NCBI GenBank assembly: GCA_947561585.1
Contig: CANNZV010002596.1
Span: forward strand, 1-64,000
Direction of reading: 5' to 3'
DNA from: Caprella mutica
Taxonomy: Eukaryota; Arthropoda; Malacostraca; Amphipoda; Caprellidae
Length of the DNA stretch: 64,000 nt
Below the pieces are notes generated by a model that saw only the letters and a program-made list of their open reading frames with translations, made no database searches and was not told where the DNA came from. Positions within the stretch are counted from its first letter, which is position 1. Each line of letters begins with the position of its first letter. The position numbers and the translations under genes were made by a program. Below, one piece after another: positions 1 to 11,545 of this stretch.

Positions 1-1012
1 CACAGGCCTTTGATTCAAGAATGGACCATACCGAAAAGTCCATAGGATTAACATCTGGGGAGCAGGGAGGCCACATTTCTTTGGACCAAAACCGTGGAAG
101 ATCGTCATGGCACCAGTTTTGAGTGACATTTGCAGTATGTGAAGTCGCGCCGTCTTGCTGAAATGTCCATAGAGTGTCATTACCGAAGTGATCCTTAGCT
201 GACTCCAACATTGGCGTCAAAATATTCTCAATATAACATTTAGCACTGATTTTGGCGCCTTGTTCCACAAAAATTAAAGGAGATCTCCAAGTTTCTGAAA
301 CGGCGGCCCAGACCATTACTGAAGCAGGTTTCATGGTTCTGTGGACAGTTTTTTGGTTGTATGGGATGTCTTTTGCACTTTTACCAATTATTCTGTCATT
401 CCTCCGGTTGTGAGCCATTTCCACTGTGAATTTTTTTTCGTCAGACCAAACAATTTCACCAGCCGTGCCAGACTTCAATTCTCTCAGAAGTGCTTTGCTT
501 CTCTCCAATCTCTTTTTCTTTACAGCTTCTGACAGATTCTGTCTCTTTTGGAGGGTGAAAGAGGACATCTTTAGGTATTCTTTGACAACTCTTCTCAATG
601 TTCTGGGACTCACATTAGCTGTTTTGGCTAACAATCGTATTGACCTTTTCGGGTTCCTCCTGATCTTCTCTCGGGCACATTTTATCAGTTTTTGGTGCGT
701 TGTGAGCGTGGTCTACCACTTCTTGGACGATCAGGCAAGTCTCCTCTCTCATTAAAACGCTTCACACACTTCCAAACAGTCGATCTCGCTATTGAGAGAG
801 TCTTTGAAATGACGGAATCTGACTTCCCGGCACTTGTAGAGCAATAATGGCTTCTCTTTTGTCTGACATTTTCGAATTGACTAAATTTTTGTAAAAAATA
901 ACAATGCCACGTCATAATGTAGTGTCTCTACTATAGTTCAAACCCTATTACCAACTTAGGAACTTATTTTTAAAAATTATATTAATGTTTGAAAAATTGC
1001 TGCCCACCCTGT
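1..1012 (-). mobile_element. Tc1/mariner transposon, DD37D type, cut by left edge
   Basis: This is a cut-and-paste DNA transposon read leftward. Its 3' flank side is whole: a CAGGGTGGGCAGC terminus ends near 1012 next to a TA dinucleotide. The transposase N-terminus is an open frame at 685-915 with a helix-turn-helix region (STVWKCVKRFNERGDLPDRP). From about 700 a second frame stays open to base 1. It carries the first aspartate (VWSDEKKF), the second (QQDGATSHTAN) and the third in SPDVNPMDFSVWSILES. There are 37 residues between the second and third, hence DD37D. One frameshift near 690-700 separates the two parts, so this copy is probably inactive. The other end lies left of the window. Confidence 0.85.
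685..915 (-). pseudogene. Mariner transposase N-terminal part (DNA-binding)
   Basis: This 76-codon frame holds the DNA-binding half of the DD37D transposase: a short helical region, then RFNERGDLPDRPRSGRP, the linker usual after the paired-like helix-turn-helix in Tc1/mariner proteins. The frame stops after RSQRTKN, while the catalytic half continues at once in another frame (starting CAREKIRRNPKRS). The break therefore looks like a small indel rather than a gene boundary. The likely original start (MSDKRE) lies within the same stretch in another frame, so a second shift is possible. Confidence 0.7.
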
Positions 1013-1830
1013 AGAAAACGGAGACATTTTTTATGGTTTTTACTTTCACCGTAACTAAAATAATCAACAATATTATTATTCAGGTTAGGTTATTAGAAGC
1101 ACCCACCATTTGTTTAAAAATTATTTTTTAATAACTTTTTTCCTTAACAGTGACTATACATAAAATACATATACACATGACTCATATATATATTGTATAT
1201 AATACACTGCTAAACAAGTGATTGATAAATTAAATGTGATATAAAAGAATTAGCTAGATATTGGTACTTTTTACTCTTACGTTAAATTATTTAAACATAA
1301 AAATTTTTGTGTTATCAGACTATTCCATATTTTCGGACTCATAATAAAACACATAGACTACTCTATATCTGGACTGATAACTGAAAAATTGGCCTTTTCC
1401 GTTAGACGGTTAGAGACCAACTGTTCTATGCTTAACATTGATTTCAATAATATTGATATAGTTGAAATTTTAACTGTGAAAACTTTTTGAACACAATAAT
1501 AGCTATTTCAAGACAGGGAAGTACACAGGACCCGATATACTGGACAAAGTTAAACAAGGGTAATACATCCATAATCCACATAGTATGCCCTTCTCTTCAG
1601 AAGAGGCCAACATAGGGCCAGGGGTGTGCGCTCGCTTCAGTCAAGGGGAAGGAGAAATCGGGAGGGAAGAGGATTGGTAAATGGAGGGTCGGGTGGTGGT
1701 AGGTCGGAAGGGGGACTGTTGGAAGGGGCAGGGAGAGGAGGTGGCCCCGTATGAGAACCCGGGAGATGTCCGAAACTAGGAAATGTGAGGAGGTGGCTCG
1801 CTACTTCTCCTGAGTCCGACCAAAGGTCAA
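1013..1830. other. AT-rich DNA, no gene recognised
   Basis: No coding frame with family features is visible. Around 1313-1345 there is a decayed copy of a motif seen again near 6030, 11311 and 31465 (TTATCAGAC..TTCCATATTTTCGGA). From 1600 base composition turns G-rich, passing into the non-LTR remnant. A short (GA)n run ends near 1851. Confidence 0.4.
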
Positions 1831-1854
1831 CCGGAGAGAGAGAGAGAGAGATGT

Positions 1855-1925
1855 GGTGTTTGCTCCGCAGTTGAACACGTGGAGCACATCCTGGTCTGCC
1901 AAGCCATAGTCTGGACAGGTCAGTG
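1855..1925 (+). pseudogene. Possible non-LTR retrotransposon C-terminal zinc motif
   Basis: The plus strand reads GVCSAVEHVEHILVCQA. It resembles the C-x2-C-x-EHIL-x-C motif found after the reverse transcriptase in some jockey/R1-type elements. It is opposite in strand to the larger reverse transcriptase remnant next to it, so it would be a separate fragment. The match is short and the surrounding frame is not open for long. Confidence 0.3.
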
Positions 1926-1989
1926 ACATTGCCTTACCGATCCTGAACCTGTAGTCGCCCTGTCTGGATCAAAAGTCCGATCTCAACTG

Positions 1990-2515
1990 GGAGAGTGTGG
2001 ACCTGGTGGAGCAAGGAAGACCTGACTCTGAGTGGCAGACGGGTGGAGCGGGCATTTACATCACACGGTTATGCCGCAGCCCAGCTATACATTCCGTGAT
2101 GGTCCCCACATGGAACAACCCGATGACCTGCCTGCACGAGTACCCTGAGATGAGACACGTTGTGCAGGTACAAGGAGGATAGGGTGAAGGAGGTGGGAGG
2201 GACGGAGGGTACTTAGAAGATTTTGCTTGCAAAAGAGATCGAGGCGCTTGCTGACTGGTACGACCATAGTTTCTGTATGCAGATGGACCTTAACTGTCAT
2301 CTGAAGGATGCCCGTACACACCCAGAGGGCGTGGTTTTGAAGTTTTTCAAAACTTTCCAGAGCAGTTGCCAAAGAGTTCGGCCGCCAGACAGGAGAGGAA
2401 TGTGAGGTGATGGGGTGCATGCGGGCCTTGTAGGTTAGGAGCCAGGGCTTTGAGAACACCGAGGCGACCGGAAGCTCTGGTGATGATAGATTGGATATGG
2501 GCCCAGCTAACTAAA
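1990..2515 (-). pseudogene. Non-LTR (jockey-like) reverse transcriptase, C-terminal part
   Basis: Two overlapping minus frames (2347-2586 and 2085-2459) together read like the segment that follows the palm domain in jockey-like reverse transcriptases. They hold SWAHIQSIITRASGRLGVLKAL, split here by a frame change, then LTYKARMHP, SSPVWRPNS, LQNHALWVCTG. The order matches the family pattern (hydrophobic helix, L..Y..L..P...Y.SPVW, LQ..ALR..TG). Frameshifts and a 1.9-kb insertion separate it from the active-site part at 4400-4790. It is a dead copy. Confidence 0.65.
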
Positions 2516-4398
2516 AGCGGTTTGTCCCACGTCTTAAACCCCTCGCTATAGAGGGGTTTTAGACGTCTGTCCCTCGCCATTTGCACAGGAGTCCCCTTCT
2601 GCTACACGTCTGATCTCACGTCTTGCAAAACCTCTAACAGCGAGGGATACCCCACGGACCCATGTCTAAAACCCCTCGCCTGTCCCACGTCTAATACCCC
2701 TCGTCTGTCCCACGTCTAATACTCCTCGCCTGTCCCACGTCTAATACCACTCGGTTAATTGGGGTACATAAATTGTACAAGAAATATCAATCATTATTGC
2801 AATTTCTTACTTTATTGCATATAGTGCATATGTACATTTGGCTGTATATAAATTATTTTAATATTACATATTGTTATATACAAATTAAATGGGAAGAAAT
2901 GGAGAAAGAATTGTAGTGGTGATCTCGGGACTGTAGTTCGATGTACTATTGAAGTTGGCGACGCTACCATTGAACCATCCTGTACATGGTAGAAGTAGTA
3001 TTGGAATAATCTTTATGCAACTTGATAACTTGCGTGCTTCTTAAAGTTATTTCAAATAAATATAATTTAATATTCTATATTTTGGTATCTTTTCTTTTTT
3101 AATGTAAATAATAAAAATATATATAAAAATATTAATTAGTATTTGTATTAATAATGTTGATTAATGTTATTAACTACCTAATTACCTATAACTGTTAATT
3201 AATCTTACCTATAGTTACCTACTGGTGGTTATCACTACCTACTTAGTAGTCTACAACTGCTTATCAATACCTAACTAGTTACCTTCTTGTGTTTATCAAA
3301 GCCTACCTAGTTGTCTACAACTGTTTGTAAATACCAACCTAGGTCCTAGTTACCTACTAGTATTCATCAATACCTTCTTAGTTACTTAGTAGTGTTCATC
3401 AAAACCTACATAGTTACCTACTAGTGTACATCAATAACTAGCTAGTTACCTACTAGTGCTCATCAATAATACCTAGTTACCTACAACTGTTTGTCAATAC
3501 CTATACCTAGTTATCTACTAGTGCTTATCAATTCCAACCTAGTTACCTACAACTGTTGTCAATACCTACCAGTGTTTATGAATACCTACGTAGTTAGTAG
3601 TTACCTACTAAATGTTGATCAACATCTAACTAGTTAACTACTAGTGCTCATCAATACCTACCTAGTTACTTACTAGTGTTCATCAATTACCTATCTAGTT
3701 ACCTTACTTACCTACAACTGTTTGTAAATACCTACCTAGTTATCTACAAGTGTTTATCAATGCTTACCTAGTTACCTATAACTATTTGTCAATACCTACC
3801 AGTGTTTATGAATACCTACCTAGATACCTACTAGGTAGTGTTCATCAATCCTTACCTACTTACCTACTAGTATTATTCATCAAAGCCTACCTAGATACCT
3901 ACATCAACAGCTACCTAGTTATATCTACTAGTGTTTATCAATACCTACCTAGTTATTATTTTGATCGATTACTTAGTCTTCAACTGATGTTCTAGATAAG
4001 TTCGTTCAATTACACAAGTAGCTTGTCCAGGCAATTTTAGTAGGGTATTATACGTGGGACAGGCAAGGGATTTTAGACGTGGGGCAGGCGAGGGGTTTTA
4101 TACATGGGAAAGACGTGGGGTTTTACACGTGGGATTTTAGACGTGGGGCAGGCGAGGGGCTTTAGACGTGGAGAAGACGTGGGGTTTTAGACGTAGGGCA
4201 GGCGATGGGTTTTTAGATGTGGGGCAGACATGGAACAACGTGGGGTTTGAGACGTGGGGCAAGCGAGGGGTTCAAGACGTGGGGGCAGACGTGGAATAAT
4301 CCCCTGTGGGACAGACGTGGGGCATCCCGCTTGTTCAAGACGTGGGATTCAAGACATGGGCATTCAGACGTCTTAAGACATCTAAAATCCCTCATACC
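2516..4398. mobile_element. Motif-array element inserted in the reverse transcriptase
   Basis: Left end (2520-2756) repeats a unit like GTCCCACGTCTAATACCCC-TCGCCT. The right end (4045-4395) carries the same unit in reverse complement (GGGGCAGGCGAGGGGTTTTA). The two arrays enclose AT-rich DNA and the 3165-3965 minisatellite. The element splits one reverse transcriptase relic in two, so it arrived later. I could not find a clear target duplication. The general plan matches the other motif-array elements in the window. Confidence 0.6.
3165..3965. repeat. Minisatellite, about 32-bp unit (CCTACCTAGTTACCTACTAG..)
   Basis: About 25 degenerate tandem copies of a unit beginning CCTACCTAGTTACCTACTAG and continuing TGTTTATCAATA. 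Copies vary by substitution and by loss of one half-unit. Open frames here simply translate the repeat and are not genes. Confidence 0.85.
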
Positions 4399-4399
4399 T

Positions 4400-4795
4400 C
4401 GCCAAGTGAGTGGAGAAAGTGACTGCTTAGGGGAGGAGAATGTCCTTGAGGAAGATTTGCGTGTGATATCTTGATTGAGCCGGGTCGAGGGTGGACACCA
4501 TGGCCAGTCCCACGTTCAACTCTCTTTCTGCATCATGAATGTTCGATTTGGTTACAGAAAAGGTGAAGTCGTCTGCGTATGATGTTAATTTTGAAGATTG
4601 GTGGGACAGTCGGAAGGAATTGAATAGAAATTGAAGAGGACAGGGGTGATAACAGAACTCTGCGGGACTCTAGCTCTTAGGGTCGCAGATAGCCTGCCTT
4701 GGACGCCGGACAGGTCTATTACCTACTTCGAGACCTTCTTTAACTGTCATGGCTGATGTCAGGGTCCTGAGAGTGTGTGAGCTAGGCAAGCAGTA
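4400..4795 (-). pseudogene. Non-LTR reverse transcriptase, active-site part
   Basis: The minus strand shows a VPQSSVITPVLFNFY segment, the decayed form of the G-V-P-Q-G-S..SP.LFN motif. Further on comes SYADDFTF, with the YADD active-site codons at 4568-4579. Spacing between the two motifs is as in jockey-type polymerases, but a frame change lies between them. With 1990-2515 it forms one remnant interrupted by the motif-array element. Confidence 0.7.
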
Positions 4796-5867
4796 TAGTC
4801 CGGATGAACACACCCAGCAAACATGAATGTATCTATTCGATGTCTAAACGACTCTGTATAACCTCTCTTCCGACATCGAATACCAGTAACAAATTAGACA
4901 TGGTGACATCAAGTAGACATCAATCCGATATCCGTTTGCACCGCTAAACCGCATCATATCAAGTATATTTGGCATCGAAGCGATACCGTTATAACAGCGT
5001 TGAATAGAAAGATAAATTACGACATCCAACATACATAGGGATTCTCCATCGAACAGATGCCTAATTTTATATCTAATATGCTTCGAAACGATATCCACTT
5101 GCATCCAATAAATAAATAAATTAATATTGAAAACTCTTACTTCATTGATATAACGTACTGTACATTTAGATGCATATCAATTTGATTTTTGTTACATATT
5201 GTTATGTGTAAATTAAATGAGAAGAAATGAAGTGATGTGTCCTGGTATCGATCGTGGGTCCCTCCGTCTTCGTGCCTGAAACTCTGTCACATTGCCACCG
5301 TGGATGTATTAAACTTGAAAAAAATTTTGATATTAAACGACCCGGAGATACTTAAAGTTATTTTAAAGTGAATAGAACAATACAGCCAAACACCGCTTTT
5401 TTAACCAAAATCACAACTTATTCTTATTACAAATAGTAAAGAGTTGGTTAAATTTTTATATAATTGTAACTCCTTAAAATTTTCGTTCCTTCTGAGTTCA
5501 AATTAAAGAAAATGTTTTGAGACCACGACTTAGAAGAAATTAATATATAATTAGATTTTTATAATTATTGTGTTACATTGAACAAACAGGAATTTTGTGC
5601 TCTGTGAAATATTTTTAGCAGTAAGGTATATGTTCCAAGTTATTGATAGGGTCTATATTTTTGAACACATGATAAAGGAAAATATAATAATTATTATTTA
5701 ACTACTATTTAATTCGTAACATAATAACTGAAGGTATGATACCAATTGAAATAAAAGTTAAATAATGATTAAATATAGATTTATTGAGTCCGATTACCAC
5801 TTTAAGTTTAATTATCTATAATGTGAATCACTGAATTTTAATTGTCTCATTTGCACAGCTTTTGGCA

Positions 5868-6080
5868 CTAGGTGAAAGCTCAAGTTATCAGATATGGGGT
5901 TCCGCATTTTACGTAGAAAAATTATTTAGGAATTGATTTTTATTTCTAAACTTATATTTTATACGTACTGGTATCATGGATACCAATTTAAGTAAGAATT
6001 AAATAATGATAATTATTATATTTATTTCTTATGTATCCGAAAATGTGGAAACATCCGATAACACTGAATCTACTCTAAAA
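5868..6080. repeat. Small inverted-end repeat (TTCC..CATTTTCGGA family)
   Basis: The left side (AAGTTATCAGATATGGGGTTCC) and the right side (GTATCCGAAAATGTGGAAAC) are inverted relatives. The same sequences end a clearer small element at 31340-31505, so this is probably a decayed copy. Half-copies lie near 1313 and 11311. Confidence 0.4.
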
Positions 6081-6180
6081 TGGAACATGTTAAATAGCCC
6101 ATCAACTTTTAATTATTTACGTTAAGTAGAGGATTAACGTCTGCTTCGAAACCAAAGTCCATGTCGCTGACGTCAAAAGG

Positions 6181-6375
6181 AAATGAAATACAAGGTACTG
6201 GAAGAAGCAGTCAGAAAGGAAAGTGGCTCCATGGATAAAGTTACGACGCTCATGGATGCTGAAAAGCTACTCCGTGAACGCTGTCACTTACCGAGGAATG
6301 TGACAAGAATGGTCACAAGCACCGGTGGCTGCACTCAAAGATGGAAGAGGGAAATGAAGAGGCGATAGTAAATGA
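6181..6375 (+). repeat. Dispersed repeat, copy 1 (second copy near 20264)
   Basis: Sequence around CTGGAAGAAGCAGTCAGAAA, GAAAAGCTACTCCGTGAACG and AGCACC.GTGGCTGCA recurs at 20264-20466. This copy has an open 61-codon frame; the other is interrupted. I do not recognise the encoded peptide. Shared, purine-rich, coding-like sequence suggests a fragment of a mobile element or a processed transcript. Confidence 0.5.
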
Positions 6376-7184
6376 AGCCTACGAGCCTACCTAACACAAA
6401 ATCTAAGACCTCGTAATTGTAGAGCATAATCCTTGCGCTATCCTCTAAAATTGCATGGAGAGTTAAAACATGACAAAAATAAAATAAGCGACACGCGATC
6501 CAAATTACAACAGTTTGGGACCAAAGGCACGCCACCCCTCTCTTCCATTCACCAAAGACAGCTTCAGGAACCCCTCGGTGCTTATTTACAATAAGCAGTT
6601 TAGAATAGATTCATAACAATAACCATCGAAAAATCACTTGATTGATTACCCATCTCATTTTCACGGTACTTGAGGAACCCTGTTCAACAACCAATGTTCC
6701 AGTATCGCTTACTTTACGTTGATCCAGTGTACAATAGCACTAGTGTGCCAATGTCCCATTGTACCTTTTCAACTGTCGTTTAAAGGGAGCATTACGTACG
6801 TTATATAGAAAGGTACAATCCAATTGAATAGAAATAATTCCTACATTTCTATAAATATTAGAAAAAAGGGAGATAAGAGAATGAATTTCCAAATTCGAAA
6901 CGATTCTTTTAAAACTACGTATCTGTTTTCGTACTTCTGGTCGAAGTATAAATTCAGATATCGTTTGGAAACAGACATGCCAACGCCAAGATGATGATGT
7001 TAAACCCATGTATCGGTTTTCGTGTTTCTATCCGAAGTGTAAATTCAGATATCATTTAGAAACAGACATTCCGATATCCACTATGAATCGAAATGGTTGC
7101 TAAGTCGATACCCACCGTTAGCGCTACGAATTCGACAGCAAACGGCATCGAATCGACATTCATATGTTTGTTCGGCAGGTCATT

Positions 7185-7565
7185 TTATTGCTTAGGTGGT
7201 GTTGTCTCACACACCATGACGACTGACATCAATGAGGAGCTGTGCCTTCTGCAATGAGGATTGGCGATGGAAAGTCGGAATTGCTCTGCAAAAAACTTGG
7301 AAACAAAAATACAAGTTTTGTTCACTTCGCCGTCAGTTTGCACCACTTTGTTCAGAGACCTGGTAGCAGCTTCAATAAAATTCTCATCTTTTATTTGCAA
7401 AGTTTTGAGGTGTGCAAGGATATTCAGTATGTCAGAAACACGGCCAAAAACTCTCAATATCGCAGTAAGGTCAGTCAACTTCATCAAAGAGATATCCAGG
7501 CCATTTTGGTGTAATTCAAAGTGGAGGTCAGAAAATTTTGTCAGATTGAGACTAATGACTGGCAT
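7185..7565 (-). CDS. Unrecognised 126-codon frame, perhaps transposon-derived
   Basis: The frame is rich in Leu, Ile and Lys and predicts helices (HLKTLQIKDENFIEAATRSL, then VSKFFAEQFRLSIANPHC). Base composition is less AT-rich than its surroundings. Overlapping plus-strand frames are also open, so openness alone is weak evidence. It lies beside a CCCGGGA motif cluster of the sort seen near ends of some DNA transposons. I do not recognise the family. It could be an exon or a broken transposase piece. Confidence 0.3.
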   Translation of the reverse strand: MPVISLNLTKFSDLHFELHQNGLDISLMKLTDLTAILRVFGRVSDILNILAHLKTLQIKDENFIEAATRSLNKVVQTDGEVNKTCIFVSKFFAEQFRLSIANPHCRRHSSSLMSVVMVCETTPPKQ

Positions 7566-7804
7566 CCCTGTATTTTTCTGGATCTCCTCTATCCTGATGC
7601 TTCATGCAAATACATCTTAACAGTCTTAAACCCTTCTGGTAATTTCTCGGCAGGCAATTTACCTCACAACATAGTGATATTATTTACCTCATTCATAGAA
7701 AGGAATGTTTTCGTTCGATCATCAAGTCGGTGAATATCATTTTCACGCCTCATAGTGAAGTTTGTAGTTTTTGAACGCGGGTTCCCTTTTTTACTTAGAT
7801 AATT

Positions 7805-7900
7805 GCTTAGGGTTTCTCTCCCGGGATCCCGGTCAATTTTTAACTGTTTTTTTATCCCGGGATAAATCGATCGTCCCGGGAAATCCCGGGATGAATATAT
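7805..7900. repeat. CCCGGGA motif cluster
   Basis: Five palindromic or half-palindromic CCCGGGAT sites occur in about 90 bases, in both orientations (TCTCCCGGGATCCCGGTC, TATCCCGGGATAAATC, GTCCCGGGAAATCCCGGG). Such clusters may bind a transposase near an element end. No partner end was found. Confidence 0.45.
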
Positions 7901-8459
7901 AATTATTTTCCATTATTTTGTTTCAAAATACACGAAATACATAGAGTGGTATATACATCCTGATTAGTTATTAACATTAATTAGTAAATTGTAGATAGAA
8001 ATAAACGATAATGACATGAATTGAAATATTTTATATTATAATTATGCCACGAAGCACCCCTAATTTTTATCAATTTGGTAATTTGAAATCTTTTCTCTTC
8101 ACATCGGTAACAAAAAATATATTAAAAGTTGTCCCTATCCACTACGATGTGATCCAAAGAGACACGAAGAGAAGAAGGCCTCGTAGAAGAGGGGACAGTG
8201 AAAGTAAGCTCCATGAACTAGGTCGACTACTTGGCTACCACAGGTAACCGTGTCGATCCAGTGGCAAGAATAGACACCCATGGATAACAGACCTTTACAG
8301 TCAGTCTGCTTACCCATGGATATAACAAGGCAGTAGAAAGAGGAAAAATAAGAAGACATTGAGGAAAGATACAAAGGAAAGCTGAAGAAAAAGGGCGTCA
8401 AACTGAACAAAACCTACAATATAACAAAAAGAAGGCCTACATAGATGTAGCCTCGGGAC

Positions 8460-9425
8460 AATGAAGGGGGGATCGGCAATAATGTTTCAACCCCCTAGTC
8501 TGATTATCAGACCCCCTGCCCCCAATTAGTTATTTATAATCTTTCAAATACATTACGATATTTCCGAAGACTAAATTTAAATTAAGTTACGCAAATTGTA
8601 TGATCAATGAGTTGAATAACTATAACTGTTCTGTGGAATCAAATTGTTACTATAACTCTATATTGATTTAAATACATATCAAAATTACAATCATTAACAT
8701 TCTCTTTAGGTTCAATGGAAGCATAGAGAGATTAAATTTAAAGTAAATTCAAACGATTATTTGACGTGAACCTAATTAATAATTTATTGGTACAATATTA
8801 GGTTAGAACTTGGAACAATGGTTAACTTAAAACCATATACAGCGTGAATTTTAACTTAATTTTAAAACACAAGACTATGAAAACTGCGAGTAATTATAAA
8901 TAAATTCTAGGTTGTCGATGCTTTCCTGGAACAAGTTAAATACAATATACAAATAAGGAACCACGAAACATTTCGTTTTTTTACAGTTATATGTTAACAG
9001 TTGCTCCACGGTTTGATGAAAAATTATAATAAAATCTGTATTCATGACATCAACAACCATACTAATTGACTAATTACACATGTATAAGGGGGTATACATT
9101 ATTGTAGCCAAATAAAGTATTTACGAAGAAGTTGGCTATAGAATCTAAGACTATAGCTAGCAAAGTCTATAGAGGCTGATGTATGACCTTTCGATCAGTA
9201 ATCCTACATGACAACTGAACAAAACGTCTGCTGATTACCTGACGTCTGACTAAATGTTCCAGTAGTATATACTAAAATTTTAGTACATAAATTCAAATGT
9301 TTTAAAATTAAGTTCTGTGATAGCAGCGCCCTAATTTGGTGCATAATACAAATTAACAATAATTCCGTAGAAAGAAAACTGTTAAATTATTATTCATCCA
9401 ACTTTACACATATGGATTATTTACT
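8460..9425. other. AT-rich DNA without recognised gene
   Basis: No coding or repeat structure was recognised apart from scattered short frames on both strands. Confidence 0.4.
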
Positions 9426-9431
9426 AATTTT

Positions 9432-9556
9432 GTTTTCGTCGGTGTGGGCTTTTGTCGGTGTGGGCTTTTGTCGGTGCGGGCTTTTGCCGTAAGGGCTTTT
9501 ATCGCTAGGGCTTTTGTCGTATGGGCTTTTGTCGTGTGGGCTTTTGTCGTTGACCC
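9432..9556 (-). repeat. Orphan motif array GGGCTTTTGTCG
   Basis: Eight or so copies of GTCGGTGTGGGCTTTT in tandem, drifting to GTCGTATGGGC and GTCGTGTGGGC, end in GTCGTTGACCC at 9556. Read outward in reverse this end is GGGTCAACGACAAAAGCC, close in style to the GGGTG ends of the paired motif-array elements. No matching left end was found, so it may be a one-ended relic. Confidence 0.5.
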
Positions 9557-10633
9557 ATCAGGAAGCAATATAAAATATACATATTTACTATAAAAGATAA
9601 GAGTTACTGCATGATGCTATTTTTTCAAAATCACTGTTTTCTAATTTTGCATTAGTTTAAAATCAAACAAATTTGTCATTGTGTACTCGGGCCAACTATA
9701 AACACGCATTACAGTTACTAAAGTTTCTGGTTTGAAATGTTTAATCTCAATCAACGTCAAATTCGCATTTTAATCCATTAAACAGTATTTGTAAATATAC
9801 ATATTAATTATTGGTAAAATGAAGGACGGGAAAATAAATACATAAATTAATAAGGCTACCTATATAAACATTTTAACTATGATAAGTAAATTCAATTATT
9901 CAAGTTTAAGTTTTATAAACAGGCATCATTTCTCTGAACGTCTTTTGAAATATTCAATGCAATTAAAGGTACAGTTGCTCACCCAGAAAAGGCAACAGTT
10001 ATTAAATATTGCTCCAACTTTGTGTGCAGTAGGTGTTAACCAAAGTACATATATGGAGCATTTTGGAGCGTTTGGAGCATTATGAGCGCTAGTAGCATTT
10101 TACGAATAAATGCCCCAATGTCAGAGCCTTACTCATAACTCATTAATTGATGACAAATAGCAAACGAGGTGAATAACTTAAAGATACAGTTAACCCGTGT
10201 AACATATCTGATTTTTTATGTGTTCATATGAAATATTTCGGCTTAAGTCACTATTATATTATTGTATATTCACATCTAGCTATTACTGTAAAAGTGAAAA
10301 ATAGTATGAAATACATCTCATATATAGTTTAAAATGTAGCAATTTGTGGACGAATTGCTTGTGGAAAAATTAGACTAAAAAATTCCATACCTACATCTTT
10401 CCTTCACAATACTGTTAGATTCTTTTTTTCTTAAGATACATGTAAAAAAACTTTGTTATTTCTTAAGTAACTTCAATAGTGTATAACACAGTGGACTTAC
10501 GAAGTCTTGAAAAATTAAACTACAACCAAATAAAACCTTCTACTATTTCAAATATGGCCACATCTTCATATGACGTCACGACCATGAATTCCCCAAATCA
10601 AGATTTCGGCACCTCGTGGAGTTAATCCACTTC

Positions 10634-11345
10634 CTATTCTATGTACTGTGATTGAGAGTAATGTGACCACTGTGTGCAAATTGAAATCTCTTGGTCCGTA
10701 AAAATCATCATGGCAGCTTCAGCTATGAAGGACATTCTGAAATTTTCAAGTCTGAATATCACAGTTTGACCAAGAAAATATTTTACTTCGTACCAAGAAA
10801 ATATTTTACTGAATAACATGCCACCACTCACACAATCATGACAAAAGATACTGAACCAATGCAAAACTAGACCAATACCAAATTACCAATATATAATTAC
10901 TGTCATTTTCATAAATCAATAAAAATATGAAGGTTTGATATAGCTACTAATGATGTGCTTTATATAAGTACTTTTGAATTGATAATTTCCCAATCAGCAA
11001 TTAATCATTAAATTGACTATTCATATATAGATGATATATTCTGATTGCCCAACATTGCGATATCTATTTATAGAAATCCGGTTTGACACAGAGTTGTGGT
11101 ATTTGAATCTATGTTTTGTTATAAAGACCGTATGTTGTTCAATCCTACAGTAAAACTAAATTCATTTTTTTTCTAGAAGTAGCAATATGCAGTCTGTACG
11201 TATGTCCTGTGCTACAGATTGGTAGTAGTGATACAGATAGGCAATAATAATATAGTTTAGTTTATAATTATAGTTAAATACTAGTTATTGTAGGTATACT
11301 TTATTCTTAATGATCGAAAATATGGAACTGTCCGGTAACTCGGAA
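10634..11345. repeat. Duplicated flank, copy 1 (copy 2 at 52.13-54.1 kb)
   Basis: Shared blocks in the same order and strand: TATGAAGGACATTCTGAAAT (also near 52155), CCTGCCACCACTCACACA-type sequence, ACAAAAGATACTGAACCAAT (also near 53700), CATAAATCAATAAAAAT-type sequence, CGATATCTATT and TATGCAGTCTG. Copy 1 has just two copies of the short unit (AAAATATTTTACT) that became the 28-bp array in copy 2. With the duplicated lectin exon further right, this supports a larger tandem duplication. Confidence 0.7.
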
Positions 11346-11545
11346 CTTACCCTAGTGTAATTAAAACGGTATCCTCATATTCTTTATTTTACTGTTCAAC
11401 TTACTTTGCTTTACTTTATCCATTACAGTTACTAAGTTAGGCAATATCTCGAGTTTTAAATTCAGATAATTGTAATTTAAACCCGTCTTTAACAGTCCGA
11501 TTTCCCAGACTAGCTTAGGTAGGTAGGAAGTTATTTAGTTTATCT

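Larger units (their letters stand above)
4808..7176. mobile_element. Possible DNA transposon with diverged inverted ends
   Basis: The left end reads CCCAGCAAACATGAATGTAT, then CTATTCGATGTC. The right end in reverse complement reads GCCGAACAAACATATGAATG, then TCGATTCGATGCC, so the ends are imperfect inverted repeats of about 30 bp. Near the right end a segment of about 80 bp occurs twice (6895-6972 and 7012-7075; both contain GTAAATTCAGATATC or a close variant). No transposase is recognisable inside. It may be a composite of older elements. Confidence 0.4.

Noticed and set aside
3750..3995. 81-codon frame as a small protein gene
   Set aside because: It translates the 32-bp minisatellite; residue repeats (YLPTYL, YLVTYN) follow the DNA repeat.
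4213..4474. Overlapping open frames on both strands with repeated HVLNP or WGQTW phrases
   Set aside because: They are translations of the GACGTGGGGCAGGCGAGGGG array.
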